DNA of 64,000 bases from Narthecium ossifragum (lineage: Eukaryota; Streptophyta; Magnoliopsida; Dioscoreales; Nartheciaceae): positions 20,006,929 to 20,070,928 of the forward strand of contig OY986965.1 of the NCBI GenBank assembly GCA_963920575.1, read 5' to 3'. Every line of letters begins with the position of its first letter. The first letter of the stretch is position 1. This document shows positions 47,190 to 58,294 of the stretch, piece by piece. Under the pieces are notes generated by a model. That model made no database searches. It saw only the letters and a list, made by a program, of their open reading frames with translations, and was not told the origin of the DNA. Both the position numbers and the translations under genes were made by a program.

Positions 47190-48659
47190 AATGTAGTATG
47201 CATAGGTTGCTCGCATGTCGGCGAGGTATGTTTGATGATTCGGGACACTTCGGGCTCATAGCAATGGCGATCGTGGAGTGATTTCCTCATCGTCGTCGGT
47301 TGCATGGAGGCCAAGCCAAGGTATGTCATACCTCTCGAAGCAAGCTTCGTATGTAACCTCCGGAATGATTTTGTTTGTTCAATAGATGGAGATATTATTT
47401 TAGTTTTGCCTTTTTAAGTCTTCGGCAGGTGGTGCCGAGATTGTTTGGGTCACAGGGGTTTTGTCAGGCATTTTGGGATGTCTCTTGAAAGCGGGGACGG
47501 AGAAGCCATCGTTACTTGTCGGACCAGATCCGACACGAACGACTGCCCCAAGTCGCTTTTGTGCTCCAGCGCTTATGTAACCTCCGGAATGATTTTGTTT
47601 GTTCAATAGATGGAGATATTATTTTAGTTTTGCCTTTTTAAGTCTTCGGCAGGTGGTGCCGAGATTGTTTGGGTCACAGGGGTTTTGTCAGGCATTTTGG
47701 GATGTCTCTTGAAAGCGGGGACGGAGAAGCCATCGTTACTTGTCGGACCAGATCCGACACGAACGACTGCCCCAAGTCGCTTTTGTGCTCCAGCGCTTAG
47801 CTTCTTTTGGTTGAAGGCTTCATGGGCCGAGGATTAATACATCATCGTCTGTCGAGACATGTTCATTGCGAATAGTCGCCCTGGACGCCTTTGCGGAGCG
47901 CCCGACTCGCTTTGTTCTTTGCCACCACTGAGCGTACGCGGCCTGCTTCTGGGAGCTTTGAGATCTTTAGTGGATGCGAGATCCGGCGGGAGAGTCCTGG
48001 GCACACGAAATCGCTCTCGGACAATTTTGTAGAACGTCTAGCTTCATTTGGTGATCCGATCCGTTCAGTTCCGCCGATGTCTTTGACTTGTTGTCCTTAA
48101 CTCCAGCTTCCGGGTGTGCACGACTTGATCCGCTCCATCCCATTGATGTTTTTTGACTTGATGTCCTTGACGCCATCTTCCTCGTGCGTACAAGGTAGGT
48201 TTGTGACAGCTTCTGTTTCTTTGGCACGAACTCCCGTGAGCATCGACTTCATCTCCTCGCGAAGTCCGTTTACGGCTGCCCCCAGTTGTGTTTGTGGACC
48301 ACTTGACTTTATCCGGTGATCCGTCGAGTTATTTAGCTTCGTATCCTCGGCAGCTTTCATGCGCGTACGAGACTCTTTTGTAGCATTTCCAACATCCTGA
48401 CGGGCAGAGGATCCGGTCCAGGGGGCCTTAGCGTCGTATCCTCCTTGGCGCGCAGCGTGAGTTGTCAACTCTTTGCAAGGCCGCTGTAATGACACCTTTC
48501 TTTGTGCGCCGGTGGTAGTTGCCGCTTTTGCGCCGGAGGTTGCCGCAACTGGAGCAGTGAGCGAGACACTGGATGGCGCCACATGCATTGGGAAAATGTC
48601 GGTACCCATCGGGATGTCGAAGCAAGGCCATCGAAACAGATAGTCACGAACGCTTCCAA
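47190..48659 (-). pseudogene. Second, decayed copy of the Tat ORF1
   Basis: Fragments in different minus frames parallel the intact copy. LEAFVTI-like MEAFVTICFDG is at its start. QKRLGAVVRVGSGPTSNDGF parallels QRQPGAVIHVEPIPTDDDGF. TQTISAPPAEDLK parallels IQTISALCAEDPK, and WLGLHATDDDEE parallels WIGLHATGNDEA. Multiple frameshifts and a 224-bp tandem duplication disrupt it. Confidence 0.75.
47351..47798. repeat. Perfect 224-bp tandem duplication
   Basis: Units 47351-47574 and 47575-47798 read the same base by base where I compared them (ATGTAACCTCCGGAATG to CTCCAGCGCTT). Because 224 is not a multiple of three, it shifts the frame of the ORF1 copy it lies in. Confidence 0.92.
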
Positions 48660-48666
48660 AAGTTAC

Positions 48667-49578
48667 TCATGCCGTAGCCTCGATGTAACTCTGATGAGTC
48701 GGGTGTTTGGGCTCCGCATTCCTCCGTTGGCATTCATACTCTGCTCGGAGTAACTGAACATAGCAGTACCGAACGTGGAGCGACGCCTCATCATTTCCTG
48801 TCGCGTGGAGGCCAATCCAAGGTTTGTCGGGGTACACCTCGTAATGGGCTTCGTAGTCAAGCTTAGGGGCTACCTGCATTTTCGCAACAGATGGGTAGAT
48901 TATTTTGGTTTTACCTTTCGGATCTTCGGCACATAGTGCAGAGATCGTCTGGATTGTAGAAGTTTTCTTGGCCACCATGGGTCTTCTCTTGGAAGTAACG
49001 AGAGTAAAGCCGTCGTCATCGGTCGGAATGGGTTCGACGTGAATGACTGCCCCCGGCTGCCTCTGCGGAACAAACGTCTTTGATTGTCCGGCTGCCACTG
49101 TGCGCGGCTTGCTCGTTGGAACTTTGGCATTCTCGGCTTGATGGGTGCGAGATCCGGTTGAGGAGCCCCCGACGCCTGGGTAATTTTGGGGAGTCTTCAA
49201 CTTCATTTGGTGGCTCGAACCGCTTGACGGTGCCGACGTCTTTGGTTTAACGTCTTTGGTTGCTCTTGGGTAGACACAAAGTCCATTTGCCATTGTCTTG
49301 TTTTCTTCCTGGCCGCCAGGTCCAACTGAGGGAGCTTTAGCGTTATGCTTCCTTCGACGAGCCGGGAGTTCATCTTGGCGAGTCATCGTCTCTTCATGAG
49401 GTCCTACGATAGTCTTCACTTGTGCATCGGAGGTAGCTGCTCCTGAAGTGGTGAAGGAAACTTTTGATGGCGTTGTCGGAATCGGAAGGCCGTCGCTTCC
49501 AATCGGGATGTCAAACGAGAAGTCGCCGAAGTGAATAGTGACAAACGCTTCCAAAGTCGCCTGTGCCATATCCTTCAT
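48667..49578 (-). CDS. Tat ORF1 (extra ORF upstream of gag), 303 residues
   Basis: This open frame starts 120 bp after the primer-binding site in the element's sense direction. It begins MKDMAQATLEAFVTIHFGDF, has a serine/threonine/alanine- and charge-rich middle, and ends with a more conserved block, IIYPSVAKMQVAPKLDYEAH, then ECQRRNAEPKHPTHQSYIEA. An additional ORF at this position is known from Tat/Ogre elements, with no established function. It is uninterrupted here, although the rest of the element is broken. A decayed second copy follows directly. Confidence 0.65.
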   Translation of the reverse strand: MKDMAQATLEAFVTIHFGDFSFDIPIGSDGLPIPTTPSKVSFTTSGAATSDAQVKTIVGPHEETMTRQDELPARRRKHNAKAPSVGPGGQEENKTMANGLCVYPRATKDVKPKTSAPSSGSSHQMKLKTPQNYPGVGGSSTGSRTHQAENAKVPTSKPRTVAAGQSKTFVPQRQPGAVIHVEPIPTDDDGFTLVTSKRRPMVAKKTSTIQTISALCAEDPKGKTKIIYPSVAKMQVAPKLDYEAHYEVYPDKPWIGLHATGNDEASLHVRYCYVQLLRAEYECQRRNAEPKHPTHQSYIEATA

Positions 49579-49700
49579 TTAAGAAGTAAGACTTGTCAAG
49601 ATCTAGGTGTATATATGTATTTTGATTTTGATTTTGATGATGATTTTTTTTTTTCATCATCATCTTTTTTTTTTGGATTTAGAGATGGGAGGTAAGGTGT

Positions 49701-49720
49701 GGTCTCACTGGGCGTGCCAG
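49701..49720 (-). other. Primer-binding site of the Tat element
   Basis: The minus strand reads TGGCACGCCCAGTGAGACC directly after the 5' LTR end. It begins with TGG, as tRNA-complementary sites do, and matches in form those of Tat-type elements. I do not assign the tRNA. Confidence 0.7.
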
Positions 49721-49724
49721 ATTT

Positions 49725-52700
49725 TGTTCGTGGATAAAACGTTGATCTCACGGGGACGAGATTTCTATTTTATTTCCGAGCAAATCATTTTTAATTTCGT
49801 GAAAGGAAATTGCAGGCACCACACCCCTGGATCGCCAAGTCGACAAATCCATCATTTACATCCCTGTAGGGAATACCTCCGATTCTAGATCCAATAAAAA
49901 TAAATATTTTCCTATAATCATAATAATAAAAGAAAAATGAAATGACGTGAGGTCTTGGACCACCACGTTCATCGCCATGCAGGATGTCTTTGTCGTCGGG
50001 GCTTCAAGTCCGTCGGAGTTTGAGAAAGACGTTATCGGAGTGTCGGAGCATCACTGCCGGGTGTTTTGAGGCTGCTGGAGTCAAAGAACACCGTTCGAGA
50101 ATATCTTCAGATGCTTCTTGGGCTTTGTCGTAGAAGCCTTAGGGCCGCTGGAATCCGGAGGATGTCGTCCGAACGCCGAAGCCGATGCCGTCTGAGCTTC
50201 GAGGCCTGTGGCGTCGAAGGAGTGCTGTCCAAGTCTTGTTCCGAAGAAGACGTTGAATAAAGTTGCGGAAGCCGCGAATATAGTTGCGGAAGCCGCGAAT
50301 GTAGTTGGCGAAGCTGCTGAATATAGTTGAGGAAGAGCCTGGCCGATATAGTTGAAGACGCGTCTAGCCGATGGAGTTATGGACGAATCCACTGGCCGAT
50401 AGAGTTGATGGAGCTTCTCGGTCGATGGCGTCCAAGCTTCAAGGTTTCGCCGATGGGTTTAGAGGAGACACCGTCAGCCCAAATCTGGTGAAGATGGTCT
50501 TGCTCGTCGCGGTAAAGTGGCCGTTGAAACGCTGGCTGGAAACAGGGGTCCTGCGGCTGGAACAGAGGATCGCAGCAACCGGAATAGGGGACGTGCGGCG
50601 AGCGGCAAAGGATAAAGCTTGTGTCGCCGGAACGGACTTGGGAAGACGATGGCGGATGTCCTTCTTCAAAATGGGTTTGTGTCCCTGCGTCGTTGGAGCG
50701 CCTGGGAGATGGAGAAGTATCGGCTGGAACAGAGGAAGCAGGGGAAACGTCACCCTTCGAAGTCGAGGAAGCGGGCTGGAGCACCTTCCTGGAGATATGA
50801 ACTGTGCGGTGAGCGGCTGAGGTAGAGCTTGAGTCATCGGACTTGGAGAAGATGCCTGCTTTCCTTCTTTGATTTCTTTTTTTTCTGATCTCTTGATTTG
50901 GCTATTCAGCTGCTTCCAATCTGCGATTTCACAGCTTCAATGGCAGAGAAGAACGAGTTCCGGATGTGTTGGTTTGCACAACTTCAAAGCTTCAGCGGCA
51001 GCGCCTCAGACCTCAGCGACAGCCAGCAACGAGGAAGTTTTCAAGCCTTCATCTCCAGCTTTTCCGTAGCGGCCAGCAGCAAACTTTATCTCTTTGCAGC
51101 AGGGGGGAAGGAGCGTGCCCAACATCTCTAGCGACAACAACCTTCCAAGGCTTCTTGCAGCGGCAACCCAACAGCTTGAGCTCTGGATGGGTTCCGGCTA
51201 CGTCGGCGAGATCGGCGTCGTCCGATGGTGCACAGCTTTAAAACATCAACATGACCTCGCCGTCTTCAAGCCTCTAAGATCTTCGCGTCTCCGACGGAAG
51301 CGTCTCGGCAGGGCCTCCCCATCTCTCTCCGGGCGTCTCTCCTCCTTTCTTTCTTCAATCTTTCAGCCTTTTCTCTCTCAATTTGCCCGCCAAGGTTGGG
51401 GATGTCGGCTGGAAACAGGGGGCAGGATCTATGGTAGCAGAGGAAGCCGCAGCGTGGACCTGGCTGGAGGTGTACTTCATGCTTCGCGAGCGGCTGGAGG
51501 ACGACGATAAGTTCCTTGGTCTGGATCACAGACGGCAACGAGTTCCTCCTTATTCTCCTCCCTTTGGCTCAGATCACGAGCGGCAAGGGATTTCCATGGT
51601 GAGGGTACGCCAGGATCCTCCTTTTTCTCGATCTCCCGCTCCTCTCTGGAGGTTGGCGAGTTGCGTGGGTCGCTGGAGGTGGAGGATGTCACCGGTGCTG
51701 GGTGTGGAGTTGATGCCGCGAGCTTGAGTCCGCGCACGGCGGTGGGTGACGGGCACCTTTGAGTTGGGTCCAGCGAGGATGCGCCGGCTGCTGGAGCGAC
51801 GGAGAGGATGCGTCGGTTCTTCTCTTGCCTGAGCGTCTGAGAGGGCATGTGGTCGGTGCTGGAGCAACGGAGGAACTGCATCGGGTTCTCTTGAGCGCCC
51901 GAGAGAGTCTGCCGTCTCCCCTTCTCTTCTCTTCTTTTTCCCCCCCTCAGCCAGCCTTCACCCTCCTTTTATAGGCATGAGAGGTGATCTCTTAATATGG
52001 GATGGAATATCCTGATTAAGGGATACTAATTGATGCTAATCCTTTTATATAAGGATAGCTCATATAATCCCACCATATTTAGAGATGCTGATTTTAATTT
52101 TATTTTTATATTGTATGGGAATGCAATCCAACCAAAATTGAAGATGCTGATTTCTCATATGGTATGATATATATTTGATTTGGCTGATTTTATATGGGTA
52201 GATATTTTGTTTTGAAATTCGAATTTGAAATTCAAATGTTCAGATTTGAATTATCTGAATATTTGTCGAATTATTCGGATATTTGAAATGTCTTATTTAA
52301 ATTTTAATTTCGATATTTCATATAATATTTTGGAAAATTTACTGAAATATCCCCGGGCAAGCCGGGTGTAAATTACCAAAATATCCTTATTATCGTCCAT
52401 ATATTTTGGACCGAATTGTCCCCGGCGCAGATGAAATATCTATGTTCCGGATTTTCACACCCCTGAAGGTGTGAAATGACTAAAATGCCCATTGGGGTTA
52501 AATAACCAAAATAACATTTCGGTTTGGTTATTTAAGCGCGACGCATGGCGACGCGATTTCTGTGCGTGTCGTAGACACGTGCGTGCATTATGTGGTGCGC
52601 GTATCTTTTTGCCAGGACTTAGGTGAATTTGAAGTCGGGTATTTGTTTGGGTTTATTTGAATTTTCGGATTTTTCCCTTATTTATTTCAGGTAATTTTCT

Positions 52701-53039
52701 GTAATTTCCCAGGTGTAGTGGAAAATTACCAAAAAGCCCATATATTTACACAGCTTATTTAGGATGCCATCAAAGCTATGTATGGGCTATTTTGGAATGT
52801 AGTAGGGAATTTAGACATCCATTTTGCTCTAAATTCCCAAAATACCATTAGATGGGTAAAATTACCAAAATACCCTTATTCCTCCAGTTTGTATAGGATG
52901 CCGTCAAAACCGGGGATATGTAGGAGATTTGGATGGACTCGACTGTGTGTGAGCTAATTTGGGTTTGGTGCGTGCGGATTCAGCCCGGGGACTTCTGCAA
53001 ATGTAGTCTACTTAGCCCTAGGTAAAATCGATGTCAACA
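49725..53039 (-). repeat. Right (5') LTR of the Tat element
   Basis: A 3.3-kb LTR from TGTTCGTGGATAAAACG (left end) to ATCGATGTCAACA (right end). Its interior (50260-52585) is absent from the left LTR. GC-rich open frames between 50340 and 51970 are on both strands with no recognised protein. The stretch 52200-52320 is an AT-rich tract with repeated GAAATTCGAATTT-like blocks. Confidence 0.85.
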
Positions 53040-53890
53040 CCTTTCCAGCTGCTGCTACACCCCGTATAGAGGAGAACTATGTTTTCATACTTGTGGCTGA
53101 TAACCCCCTTCCTACTCTTCTTCTTCTTCTTTCCATTGAGTGTTCTTAATTCATCATGGAAGAGCTCTATGGTTGCTGCGAAATGTTAGGCTGCGATTGA
53201 TCATTGCTTTAATTCTCTATGAGTTTGGTATAAATATTGCTAGCATATCAATTGTATAATAGAGTAGCATGTTCCTTTGTACAAATCATGTGACTTAGTA
53301 TTAACTGCCGACATGCTTATGATCACTTGCCAATTATCCGATTGCGTCCTCTTGTACCATGTTCATGCCTGGCGTAGGTTGTGTGCCAGATTCTATTTTA
53401 TTTGTGGGAATGGCTAGATCTGATTGGGCCGAAGGTGTGCCCCTTTTGTCTATGTTGTATGAGATTATAAATGATTGGATTATGTGAATGCTATGATTGG
53501 CTTCTGTTTATTCTTAAATGCTAAACCTGTCTTATAGCTAATAAAAAAAGGGAGAGAAAGAGAGGAAAAAAAGAATAAAAATAAAAAAAAATAAAAAAAA
53601 AGAAAAAAAAAAGAAAAAAAAGAGAAACAAAAGGAAAAAAAAAGAAACAAAAAGAAGGAAAAAAATAAAAAAAAAAGAAAAAAAAAGAAAGGAAAAGAAA
53701 GGAAGAGAGAGAAGAGAAAGCTAAGCCACTTAAGTGGCTGAGCTGGTCTAGCTGAGTCAACTAATCGTACTGGCTCCGATTTGACCCCAAATTACGATCT
53801 CACCGCAATCTCATCCAGATCTAATGATCGCGGACGCTCCTATTGGATCTATTCAATCACTTACATCAATTAAGGTTGTGTGTGCACTAC

Positions 53891-55688
53891 TGATGTCGCT
53901 CAAATGTGTCACGCACAGCGGTCGCAGTGCAGCACAGCATAAGAGAGGTCGAATCCCACAGAGAGACAAACAGAAAACGTCCAAACACAAATAACAATGA
54001 ATTGAAAACAATCAAGAGCGTAAGAGTTAAGAAAATAGATCGAAAATGTGATGATAAGATAAAGTTAACGAAAGAAATCAAGATTTGAATGAGGCTAGGC
54101 TTCAGGAATCACTTCACTCGGATTTAGGCTCTTCTCTTCTCAATGGTTCATATAATACTCAGTTAAGGGATTCACATCCCAATCGCCTTAACCGGAAGAT
54201 AAAGAATTGTGAATCTGATAAAATATAAATGTCTCTTCCTATGATTGGTTCTTCCTTTTTATAGTTCTAACTTCATCCAACCAAACCTAAGAATACACGA
54301 TACCGGCTGTCACTACAGGCAATGCGTAGCAAAAGTTCATCGGGACAAAGCCCTAACTCTATCTAACCGGATCTCTAGGAATACACAATTCCAACTCTCA
54401 CAATCGGCAATGCATAGCAAAGATTCCTCGGGATAGAGCCCCAACCTTGTCTTACCAGATCCCTAAGAATACACAATACCATTTGTCACTACGGGCAATG
54501 CATAGCAAAGGTCTCGCAAGACTCGGTAGGAGAATCAAAAGAGAAGACTATGGGATTATAAGATCATGAAAGAAGCATGACTGGATTCATAATATTAATT
54601 ATCCACATAGAAATCTATAATCTGAAAATAATATTTGAAGATCCAATACATAGAAAAGAGTTTAACAATGAAGATTAAAAACTATGAACCATTGTTGGAG
54701 AAGAAACCCTAATCCTCGCTAGGTCATCTGTCTGCCATGCCCACGGATTACTCGGCCATGGATGGAGATGTCTTCATCTTCTTCCCTTGGAAAACGTCCA
54801 GAAAGAGCCTCCAAAAACGTCCAAGAAGTCCCCCTTGATTAACCCTAAGTATCCAATTTATAGCCCCAAATCTCTCCATCCACGGATTAGATCTGAACCA
54901 TATGTTTTCTTCACTGGAAACGTCGGATCGATCCCTCCCAGGGTGTCGGATCGATCCCTCGCATTAAAACTTCAACTTCTGACTTCGCCCGGGTCCGATC
55001 GATCGGACCAAGGGTGTCGGATCGATCGGTTTCGTAAAAATCCTCCATCTCTGGCTATTCCCGAGTCCGATCGATGGATGGATCGATCGAACTGTGTTCC
55101 TCTAGAAAGCATACGTTCTGTCAACCTTTAATTCCCAAGTCCGATCGATCGGACTATGGGTGTTGGATCGATCGGTTGCGTAAAAATCAGCTGTTTTTGG
55201 CTATTCCCGAGTCCGATCGATCGGACCCCTTAGGAGGGATGGAGGGATCGATCGGATCCCTTGTGGCTGAAAAAAACATGTTCTGTCACGTTTCTGCGTA
55301 GTCCGATCGATCGGCAGATCGATCGGACTTCCAGCGTATTTTCTGTTCTGCCATTCAGACTGCGCCATCAGTACTAAAATTGCCGTAACTTCCTCTTGGA
55401 AACTCGGAATCACGAACCGTAAAATTCTCCTGAATTTAGATTTCAAGAGCTTTCCAACCATATATGGCACATCATCTGGATTTTCATGAGCAGGTACAGA
55501 TTGATTTTTGAAGTTGATCCATATACTCTTTTCAGCTTCTTTTAGCCCCAATTTCCTGCATTTTCCAAACAACCATGTGAAGCAACATATAGATGTAAAA
55601 ATAGTAATAAAGATGTTGATTAAGGATAATAATCTAGCAATTGAGATGGTTATAAGACTGTTCAGAGTGCACTTTCATGCACTTATCA
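53891..55688 (-). repeat. Solo LTR of an Athila-related element
   Basis: On the minus strand it begins TGATAAGTGCATGAAAGTGC, matching the Athila-like LTR start for over 100 bp (CACTCTGAACAG, CATCTCAATTGCTAGATT), and ends AGCGACATCA. A perfect ACTAC duplication flanks it (53886-53890 and 55689-55693). There is no internal region, so it is a solo LTR. It carries many palindromic CCGATCGATCGG units at 54940-55325. Confidence 0.92.
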
Positions 55689-55864
55689 ACTACGCGGGTG
55701 TGAAACTAACCGCCAAGATGCAATTTACCAAATTGCCCTTAGGGTCCAAAAGCAACGATACGATCAACTGATTGCAAACCAAGGCCAACCAAGCTAAACC
55801 ACAAAACCATACCCTCGACCTACCGCGGTCGGACCGGGTTGGAGGGACGGGTCCTCACAAAGCA

Positions 55865-56031
55865 ATATGTGCGCGCCAAAGAAACTTGGCGCGCGGCATG
55901 ACGCAGCGCAGCGCGGCATGACGCAGCGCAGCGCGGCATGACGCAGCGCAGCCCGGCACAACGAGACGCGACGGTCAAGTTTGAGTGGGACTCAAAGTTC
56001 GAGTTGGGCTAGGACTTCAAAGTCCTAGTGT
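55865..56031 (+). repeat. Chromovirus sequence resuming after the 53-kb insertion
   Basis: This continues the sequence broken at 2884 and is itself broken at 56031 by a second Tekay-like LTR (TSD TAGTG). It includes the 20-bp triplet repeat. Confidence 0.65.
55891..55950. repeat. Three perfect 20-bp GC-rich tandem units
   Basis: GCGCGGCATGACGCAGCGCA is repeated exactly three times. Confidence 0.95.
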
Positions 56032-57276
56032 GTCACGCCCCGACCCGCGAAAGCCCAACCGGGCCGGGTGATGCAAACCGGAACCTAACGAAACGCGGAA
56101 AACTTTGGCGAGGGTTTCCTCTAACCTATTGGTCTCCCTAACAATTCATCAAAACACCCTCATATTAAAAACTATAATTTACAGAAGCCTCAAACCACAG
56201 ATTACAAAACCCAAATTTAATATACAAATCCTCGGAGTGGGGAAGATTCGAATTCAACATTTATATAAACATTCCCGTAGGAGACTAACTAACATAGGGT
56301 TCAAAAGCGGTAAAAGATCGCCACCTCACAGACTCCGTTTGGCACTGCCGCACTGCCGACAAACTGCCCGGTAGGGGCCACCAAAGAGGAGCTAACGCCT
56401 GCACCTGTAAAACTCAGCTCGGGTAGGAGTAAACAACTAAGCTCAGTAGAGAAACTACACTACGACACACAGAAGGAAGAGGGAACGCAACAGTGTCGTC
56501 CTCAAGTAACACCTGGGTGTATACAGAGATCCCATAACCCCACCGCGTGTCCATGAGGTCCACGATCATGGTCTTTCAGAAGAACTGGTCACATGATGGG
56601 TCACACTCGGTAAGGAGGAACCAACACTGCTGACTCACAAGCAGGAAACAGGCACTGCTGGCAAGGAATGCCACTGCTGAGTAGGCAACCCCTCCACTCA
56701 AGAGTCATCACAGTGGGACACCGGCTACACCTCAGAATCCGACTCAAGGCCGACATGACCTCTAAAATCATTAAGCAACAGGTGTACCAGTCATCTAAGC
56801 CTATCATCGAATTCGATTGTACACCACAATTCAAACCTGGTTCAAACTACCCAACCCCCGGTCCTAGGGCTAAATCCGAGCTTCCAAGCCTCGGGACGGC
56901 GACTCACAGATCGCCCACGCCCTAACCATATGCAACTAATGCAAAACAGAGATGCATGCAATGAACATATGCATATAAGCAGCTAAGCATGCAACATGAT
57001 GTAATGATAGCATAACAAGGTCTGGGCTCGGCACACTGTCGACCCCGGGTAGTGAACACATATGTAAGGTCAAGGACTGTTGCAGTGGTACCACCACCAA
57101 CTGCCAGCCAGTCCACCAGCAACCTGCATCGGGAAACAGCCCCGCAAACAACAGGATGCACACCACACAGATAAGGCTCTCGGCGCACGCCGGCATGCAA
57201 GGCTACTGAAAGCAGTAGGGCTACCCGCCCACTTATTCTAAACATCCCAGGAGTCATCACTCTGCTGGTTCACCAG

Positions 57277-58294
57277 TGTTAACCCTAATGACGTTTTGAT
57301 TATGTTTTGATGATGCCAATATGTTCCTAAATGTTAAAATATATATGTGATAAAATATCTGTTGATAACAAGCTTTAACTTTCATATTTGAGCTATTATT
57401 GGACTCACGGATGATGCGCGGATGCATCCGTGGAGCTCACGGATGATGCGCGGATGCATCCGTGGAGCTCACGGATGATGCGCGGATGCATCCGTGGGTT
57501 TGACGGTCGATCCACGGATTGACCGTGGGGCTTTTATGAAGAAAAGTAAGTTGCGACGGTCGATCGGTGCATCGACCGTGGGAAGCGTTTTACTTGACAG
57601 AGCCTGACGGACGATGTCACGGACGATGCGACGGTCGACCATGACGCTTGACGGTTGATAGGTGGATCGATCGTGGCTCAAGAAATCCTGGCGGACGATG
57701 TCGCAGACGATGCGACGGTCGACCGTGAGCCCAGAAACTAGCCGTTGCAGAAACAAAAAATAGCCGTTGGAAGCTATTTTTTGAGGCCCTAAAGCTCAAG
57801 TATATATAAGAAGATGTAGCAAACTTGGGGCAAGACTAAGGGAGATATTAGTTTACATTGTAACAAGTTTTAGTCTTCTTTTGAGAGCTTTAACCTTTGT
57901 AAAACTACTTCAAGTGAGAGAAATATCCAAGAGAGAGCTTGGAGTGATTTGTAAGGTTCTCAAGCACACTTAAGCTTAAGAGGGAGCTCCAGCAGTTGTT
58001 GGAGGATTTGTAAGGTTGCCAAAGCACCCGGAAGCTTGGTGGGAAAACTTGTAAGGGGATTTACAAGTAGTGGAACCTCAAGGAGGACCTTGAGTGAAGT
58101 GGACGTAAGCAAGATTTGCCAAACCACTATAAATCTGGTGCAAGTCTCCTAACTCTTCCATCATTAAGTGCTTTATTCATTGCTTTCATAAGTAAACAAG
58201 CATACTAGTCTTCTAGCATTATATCTAGGTTTTTATCTATTGTATTTCCGCAAAAAGGTCCAATTCACCCCCCCCCCCCCCTATTGAACCTTCA
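57277..58294 (+). repeat. SIRE/Maximus-like Copia solo LTR
   Basis: It begins TGTTAACCCTAATG...GATGATGCCAA, as SIRE-type LTRs do, and ends TTTCCGCAAAAAGGTCCAATT, a C tract (58268-58281) and GAACCTTCA. Flanks are ACCAG and GCCAG, a one-mismatch duplication. A tandem CGGATGATGCGCGGATGCAT repeat and CGGTCGACCG-type palindromes lie at 57405-57725. No internal region. Confidence 0.75.
57801..57808 (+). promoter_or_regulatory. TATA box of the Copia LTR
   Basis: TATATATA lies in CAAGTATATATAAGAAG, shortly after the palindromic repeat block, as expected for a U3 promoter. Confidence 0.5.

Larger units (their letters stand above)
19005..53039 (-). mobile_element. Tat-lineage Ty3 element carrying two Helitrons
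   Basis: LTRs lie at 19005-19994 (left, 3' on the minus strand) and 49725-53039 (right, 5'). A minus-strand primer-binding site is at 49701-49720, and a polypurine tract (minus GAGGGGGCA) lies just right of the left LTR. The flanks give CCTTT (right, 53040-53044) against CCCTT or CCTTT on the left, depending on the exact first LTR base. The coding content is an extra ORF before gag, gag, pol with a second (archaeal-type) RNase H, and integrase, which is the Tat/Ogre organisation. Without the Helitrons it is about 13 kb. The coding region is decayed and rearranged. Confidence 0.82.
2885..55859 (-). mobile_element. Non-autonomous Ty3 (Tekay/Del-like) LTR element, hugely expanded by nested insertions
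   Basis: Read on the minus strand, the LTRs begin TGTGAGGACC and end GGGGCGTGACA. The outer ends are flanked by the same five bases, AAGCA, at 2880-2884 and 55860-55864, so the two ends belong to one insertion 53 kb apart. The 3' LTR is 2885-15882, the 5' LTR is 18716-55859, and both are interrupted by younger elements. The primer-binding site (minus, 18702-18712) matches initiator-Met tRNA. The stretch before the 3' LTR (minus, about 15920 to 15883) has the GAATTTCGGGACGAAAT...purine-rich form that I associate with Tekay/Del elements. After removing insertions the internal region is only about 1.5 kb with no recognisable gag or pol, so it is non-autonomous. Confidence 0.85.
18716..55859 (-). 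repeat. 5' LTR of the Tekay-like element, split by Tat and a solo LTR
   Basis: LTR sequence is present at 18716-19004, 53040-53890 and 55689-55859. It begins TGTCATGCCCCGACC on the plus strand and ends GGTCCTCACA, followed by AAGCA. The segment 53700-53890 matches 15530-15720 of the other LTR (AAGCTAAGCCACTTAAGTGG). The stretch 53540-53700 is an expanded A-rich tract at the place where the other LTR has a GA-rich tract. No gene lies in these segments. Confidence 0.8.

Noticed and set aside
50340..51970. Several 70-149 codon frames on both strands
   Set aside because: They overlap each other inside the Tat LTR in GC-rich sequence with no domain, so they are not supportable as genes.
53521..53760. 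79-codon Phe-rich minus frame
   Set aside because: It is the reverse of an A-rich tract in the LTR.
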